A stretch of DNA of 15,522 nucleotides from positions 1 through 15,522 of the forward strand of contig JBMLOR010000090.1 of assembly GCA_049242865.1 (NCBI GenBank). The letters are read 5' to 3'. The position numbers were made by a program, and so were the translations under genes. Positions within the stretch are counted from its first letter, which is position 1. The number at the start of each line of letters is the position of its first letter. The notes below the pieces were generated by a model. That model made no database searches. It saw only the letters and a program-made list of their open reading frames with translations, and was not told the DNA's origin. This document shows, piece by piece, positions 13,204 through 15,522 of this stretch. This DNA is from CAIVPM01 sp049242865. Its GTDB lineage: Bacteria > Bacteroidota > Bacteroidia > Chitinophagales > Chitinophagaceae.

Positions 13204-14904
13204 TTATCTACCAAAATTATTTCTTCTATACCATGTAAACACAAATACAAAAATTCCAATTAAGAATATTGGCAAAGCAATGTTAATCAATTGCCAAAAA
13301 GATTTTTCTTCTTTTACTTTATTTTTATCGAGCAACCTAAGTGTAAAATCTTTATTACGTGTACTAATTATGGCTGCATTGCCAACTAAATAATCCATAC
13401 AATTTATAAAAAAATCACGATTAGCAAATGTATATTCTTCAAACTGCTGGGTACCCATAGGCAATGCTTTACCAGATTCTGTAATTACATTTGTAACTAA
13501 GTCGGCATCGCTTATAACTATTTGCTGACTTGGTTTTATCCCTTTTTCTAGAAAATTTATTCCAGTAAATTTTGCCACACTATCTTTCATTTGTGGTGTA
13601 AATCTATTGGCATACAAACTTTGAAAATTACCTTCTAGCAAAACAGCAACAGGCACATTGCTTTTAGTAAATGTATTAAAATCGTTTTCGGTTTTAATGC
13701 TTTGTAAACTAACTATAGCTGGTGTACTTAAAGTTCTACTATTGGTATCTGTAGCAAGTAATACAGTTTTTGTAATTCCATCTGCCTTTACAGTATCAAT
13801 ACTGCTTGGAAAAATACTCAACACATGGTCTAAGTTTTTACTAATGGGATGCGATTTTTTACTGCTACTTAACAAAGGATAATATGGAAATGGAATACGT
13901 TGAATTTGAGGCTGACCGCCACTATTGCCAACTACTAAAGGTTGTTTAGCACAGTTTAAATCTTGCAATAAATCTGGATTAATTCTTACACCATACCTAA
14001 ACAACAAATCATCAATTTGTAGATTTTTATCAAAAGCCACAAAATCGCTTTTGGCTCTAATTAAACTATCAAACTCAGCATACAGTTTATCAATAAGCCA
14101 AACAACTTTTCCACCTTGCATGATGTATTGATCAATTTTAACTTTATCAATTTCACTAAAGGTTAATTGAGGTTTTACAATAACTAAAGCTTTTACTGTA
14201 TCGGCATTTAGCATACCATTTTTTAAATCGAATAAAGCTAATCTGTAGTTTGTTCTCAACATGTTGGTTAAGTCTACAATCGTTGGATTTAAGGGTTCTC
14301 CATTTCCCATGGCAAGTGCTACAACAGGATAATTGCTACGAGTAAGTTTATCTATGGCATCATCAAATTTAAACTCTAATAAAGCCTCACTATAGTTTAA
14401 ACTGCTTTCTTCATCTTGTCCACTTTTACCACTCATTAAATCAATTGCAATGGCTTTATTATTGCATTTTACTATTGCTGCAGGAAAAATTACTTGCTCT
14501 GTTTTTTCACCATCTTCTCTATCAAGTTGATTATTTACAGGCTTTATACCCATAGCTGCCAAGCTATCATAAATATAGGCTTTGGTGCTGTCGCTAGCTC
14601 CATCACCTGGTTTTGAGAAAGTAAAAGTTAATAAACCATTGCTTAAGCTTCTGTAATTTTCCAACAAATCTTTGGTGGCAATTTGTAATTTTTTAAAACC
14701 ACTACTTAAATTTCCATCCAATAAAACTTCAATTTCAACAGTTTGATTTAAGTTTTGGATTAAAGATTTTGTTGCAGGTTGAATAGAAAATTTTTTCTCT
14801 TCTGTTAAATCAACATTAGCATTAATAGAGTTAAAAAAATATAACCCTACAATAAAAATTACTGCTAAACTTATGTACCAAAACTTGTTAATTAATTTGA
14901 GCAT
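13204..14904 (-). CDS. gldG: Gliding motility-associated ABC transporter protein GldG
   Basis: The protein has 566 residues, close to the family length. It has an N-terminal membrane helix (about 8-26), a large extracytoplasmic region of the ABC-type 'uncharacterised' (DUF4350/GldG) kind, and a C-terminal membrane helix (about 538-557) followed by basic RRNNFGR. The family hallmarks are the FNSINANVDLTEEKKFSIQPATK opening (in outline, 24-46), the NNQLDREDGEKTEQVIFPAAIV stretch (in outline, 124-145), the GGKVVWLID motif and PFPYYPL. With GldA (ATPase) and GldF (permease), GldG forms an ABC complex linked to gliding in Flavobacterium johnsoniae; non-gliding Bacteroidota also carry it. The usual gldF partner is not upstream: the next gene is icd, with a terminator between. 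The CLC gene follows after 146 bases. Confidence 0.88.
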   Translation of the reverse strand: MLKLINKFWYISLAVIFIVGLYFFNSINANVDLTEEKKFSIQPATKSLIQNLNQTVEIEVLLDGNLSSGFKKLQIATKDLLENYRSLSNGLLTFTFSKPGDGASDSTKAYIYDSLAAMGIKPVNNQLDREDGEKTEQVIFPAAIVKCNNKAIAIDLMSGKSGQDEESSLNYSEALLEFKFDDAIDKLTRSNYPVVALAMGNGEPLNPTIVDLTNMLRTNYRLALFDLKNGMLNADTVKALVIVKPQLTFSEIDKVKIDQYIMQGGKVVWLIDKLYAEFDSLIRAKSDFVAFDKNLQIDDLLFRYGVRINPDLLQDLNCAKQPLVVGNSGGQPQIQRIPFPYYPLLSSSKKSHPISKNLDHVLSIFPSSIDTVKADGITKTVLLATDTNSRTLSTPAIVSLQSIKTENDFNTFTKSNVPVAVLLEGNFQSLYANRFTPQMKDSVAKFTGINFLEKGIKPSQQIVISDADLVTNVITESGKALPMGTQQFEEYTFANRDFFINCMDYLVGNAAIISTRNKDFTLRLLDKNKVKEEKSFWQLINIALPIFLIGIFVFVFTWYRRNNFGR

Positions 14905-14955
14905 GAGTATTTTGCTGTTGCCTAAATTTTTGCCTGAAATTAAATATTATGAATT

Positions 14956-14995
14956 AAAAAATGGTCTTACGGTGTTAAGCGAAAGACCATTTTTT
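14956..14995 (-). terminator. Rho-independent terminator after icd
   Basis: AAAAAATGGTCTT (14956-14968) pairs perfectly with AAGACCATTTTTT-type sequence at 14983-14995, giving 13 pairs around a 14-base loop. Read on the minus strand, the stem is followed by a T-run, so it ends icd transcription before gldG. Its symmetry would also allow activity on the plus strand. Confidence 0.85.
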
Positions 14996-15021
14996 ATTTT
15001 CTTCAATCTTATATGAAAATA

Positions 15022-15522
15022 TTATTTACCCAATTTTGTTTTTAAATTACTATCTAAAGCATCTAAAAACTCTTCAGTGTACAAATAGTGTTCGCCATGA
15101 TTTACTTTGTTACCGTGAATACAAACTGCTAAATCTTTAGTCATTTTGCCACTTTCAACAGTTTCTATACATACAGCTTCTAGAGCGTGACAAAAATCAA
15201 TTAATTCTTGGTTTCCATCTAGTTTACCTCTAAACTCTAGGCCTCTAGTCCATGCAAAAATTGATGCAATTGGATTAGTGCTTGTAGGTTTTCCTTTTTG
15301 ATGTTCTCTATAATGGCGAGTTACAGTACCATGAGCAGCTTCTGCCTCCATTACTTTTCCATCAGGTGTAACTAAAGTAGAAGTCATCAAACCAAGGCTA
15401 CCAAAACCTTGTGCAACTGTATCGCTTTGTACATCACCATCATAGTTTTTACAAGCCCAAACAAAGTTACCATTCCATTTTAAAGCACTAGCCACCATAT
15501 CATCAATTAAACGATGTTCGTA
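15022..15522 (-). CDS. icd: NADP-dependent isocitrate dehydrogenase, C-terminal part (5' end cut by window edge)
   Basis: The reading frame is open to the right edge, so 166 C-terminal residues of a protein of about 410 are visible. It begins YEHRLIDDM at the edge; the Met encoded at 15498 is internal, not the start. The sequence is that of the homodimeric eukaryotic-like NADP-IDH branch: EHRLIDDM and CKNYDGDVQSD carry the metal-binding aspartates, LGLMTSTLV follows, and AEAAHGTVTRHYR is the NADP-binding loop, then STNPIASIFAWTRGL. The enzyme converts isocitrate to 2-oxoglutarate and CO2 in the citric acid cycle and supplies NADPH. The C-terminal end (FLDALDSNLKTKLGK) is intact and a strong terminator follows. 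The visible part shows no damage. Confidence 0.95.
   Translation of the reverse strand, partial: YEHRLIDDMVASALKWNGNFVWACKNYDGDVQSDTVAQGFGSLGLMTSTLVTPDGKVMEAEAAHGTVTRHYREHQKGKPTSTNPIASIFAWTRGLEFRGKLDGNQELIDFCHALEAVCIETVESGKMTKDLAVCIHGNKVNHGEHYLYTEEFLDALDSNLKTKLGK

Noticed and set aside
14918..14935. TTGCCT direct repeat (12-base period) upstream of gldG
   Set aside because: The repeat is short with no matching promoter box; it is probably chance.
1..15522. CRISPR array, IS element, prophage, toxin-antitoxin or anti-phage defence system
   Set aside because: There are no spaced repeats, transposase or integrase motifs, or paired small toxin genes on either strand; the genes are typical chromosomal envelope and housekeeping functions.

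Overview
The window is strongly A+T-rich chromosomal DNA from a member of the Bacteroidota. The evidence is the gliding-motility protein GldG, a DUF4292 lipoprotein next to an EnvC-like factor, a seven-helix membrane AraC regulator, a head-GIN protein, short A-rich leaders without Shine-Dalgarno sites, and promoter boxes of the form TAnnTTTG typical of this phylum. I cannot fix the class from this window. I see no IS element, phage gene, CRISPR array, tRNA or rRNA, and composition is uniform, so this looks like ordinary chromosome rather than an island.

Layout. Positions 1-575 are non-coding up to the lolA promoter. Plus-strand genes run from 576 to 11660: lolA (periplasmic lipoprotein carrier), a secreted phosphodiester glycosidase (NAGPA/DUF2233 domain), a biotin-dependent acyl-CoA carboxylase carboxyltransferase (methylcrotonyl-CoA carboxylase beta type), a small secreted Lys/Glu repeat protein with a good terminator, then a compact cluster of dut, DUF4292 lipoprotein, EnvC-like murein hydrolase activator and membrane-anchored glutathione peroxidase. 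A membrane AraC regulator follows, then four small envelope or membrane genes: a lipoprotein, a DoxX-like protein, a lipoprotein resembling a starch-binding-type fold, and a head-GIN beta-repeat protein. The plus-strand run ends at a bidirectional hairpin (11736-11794). Minus-strand genes then run leftward from the right edge: NADP-isocitrate dehydrogenase (truncated by the window), a perfect hairpin terminator, gldG, and a CLC-family antiporter.

How they fit together. Most products act in the envelope: LolA moves lipoproteins, at least four genes encode lipoproteins, EnvC-like activates peptidoglycan amidases, GldG belongs to the gliding or ABC-export machinery, and the glutathione peroxidase is tethered to the membrane. 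The remaining enzymes (carboxylase, dUTPase, IDH) are housekeeping metabolism.

Most notable observations: the CLC protein carries the filter and gate signatures expected of fluoride/proton antiporters rather than chloride ones; gldG lacks an adjacent gldF; the regulator gene has a 26-bp inverted repeat across its promoter and start codon, with a related sequence upstream of the next gene; two promoters share a near-identical 16-mer at exactly the same distance from the ATG; and a double perfect hairpin follows the regulator. I did not find a clearly new multi-gene system.
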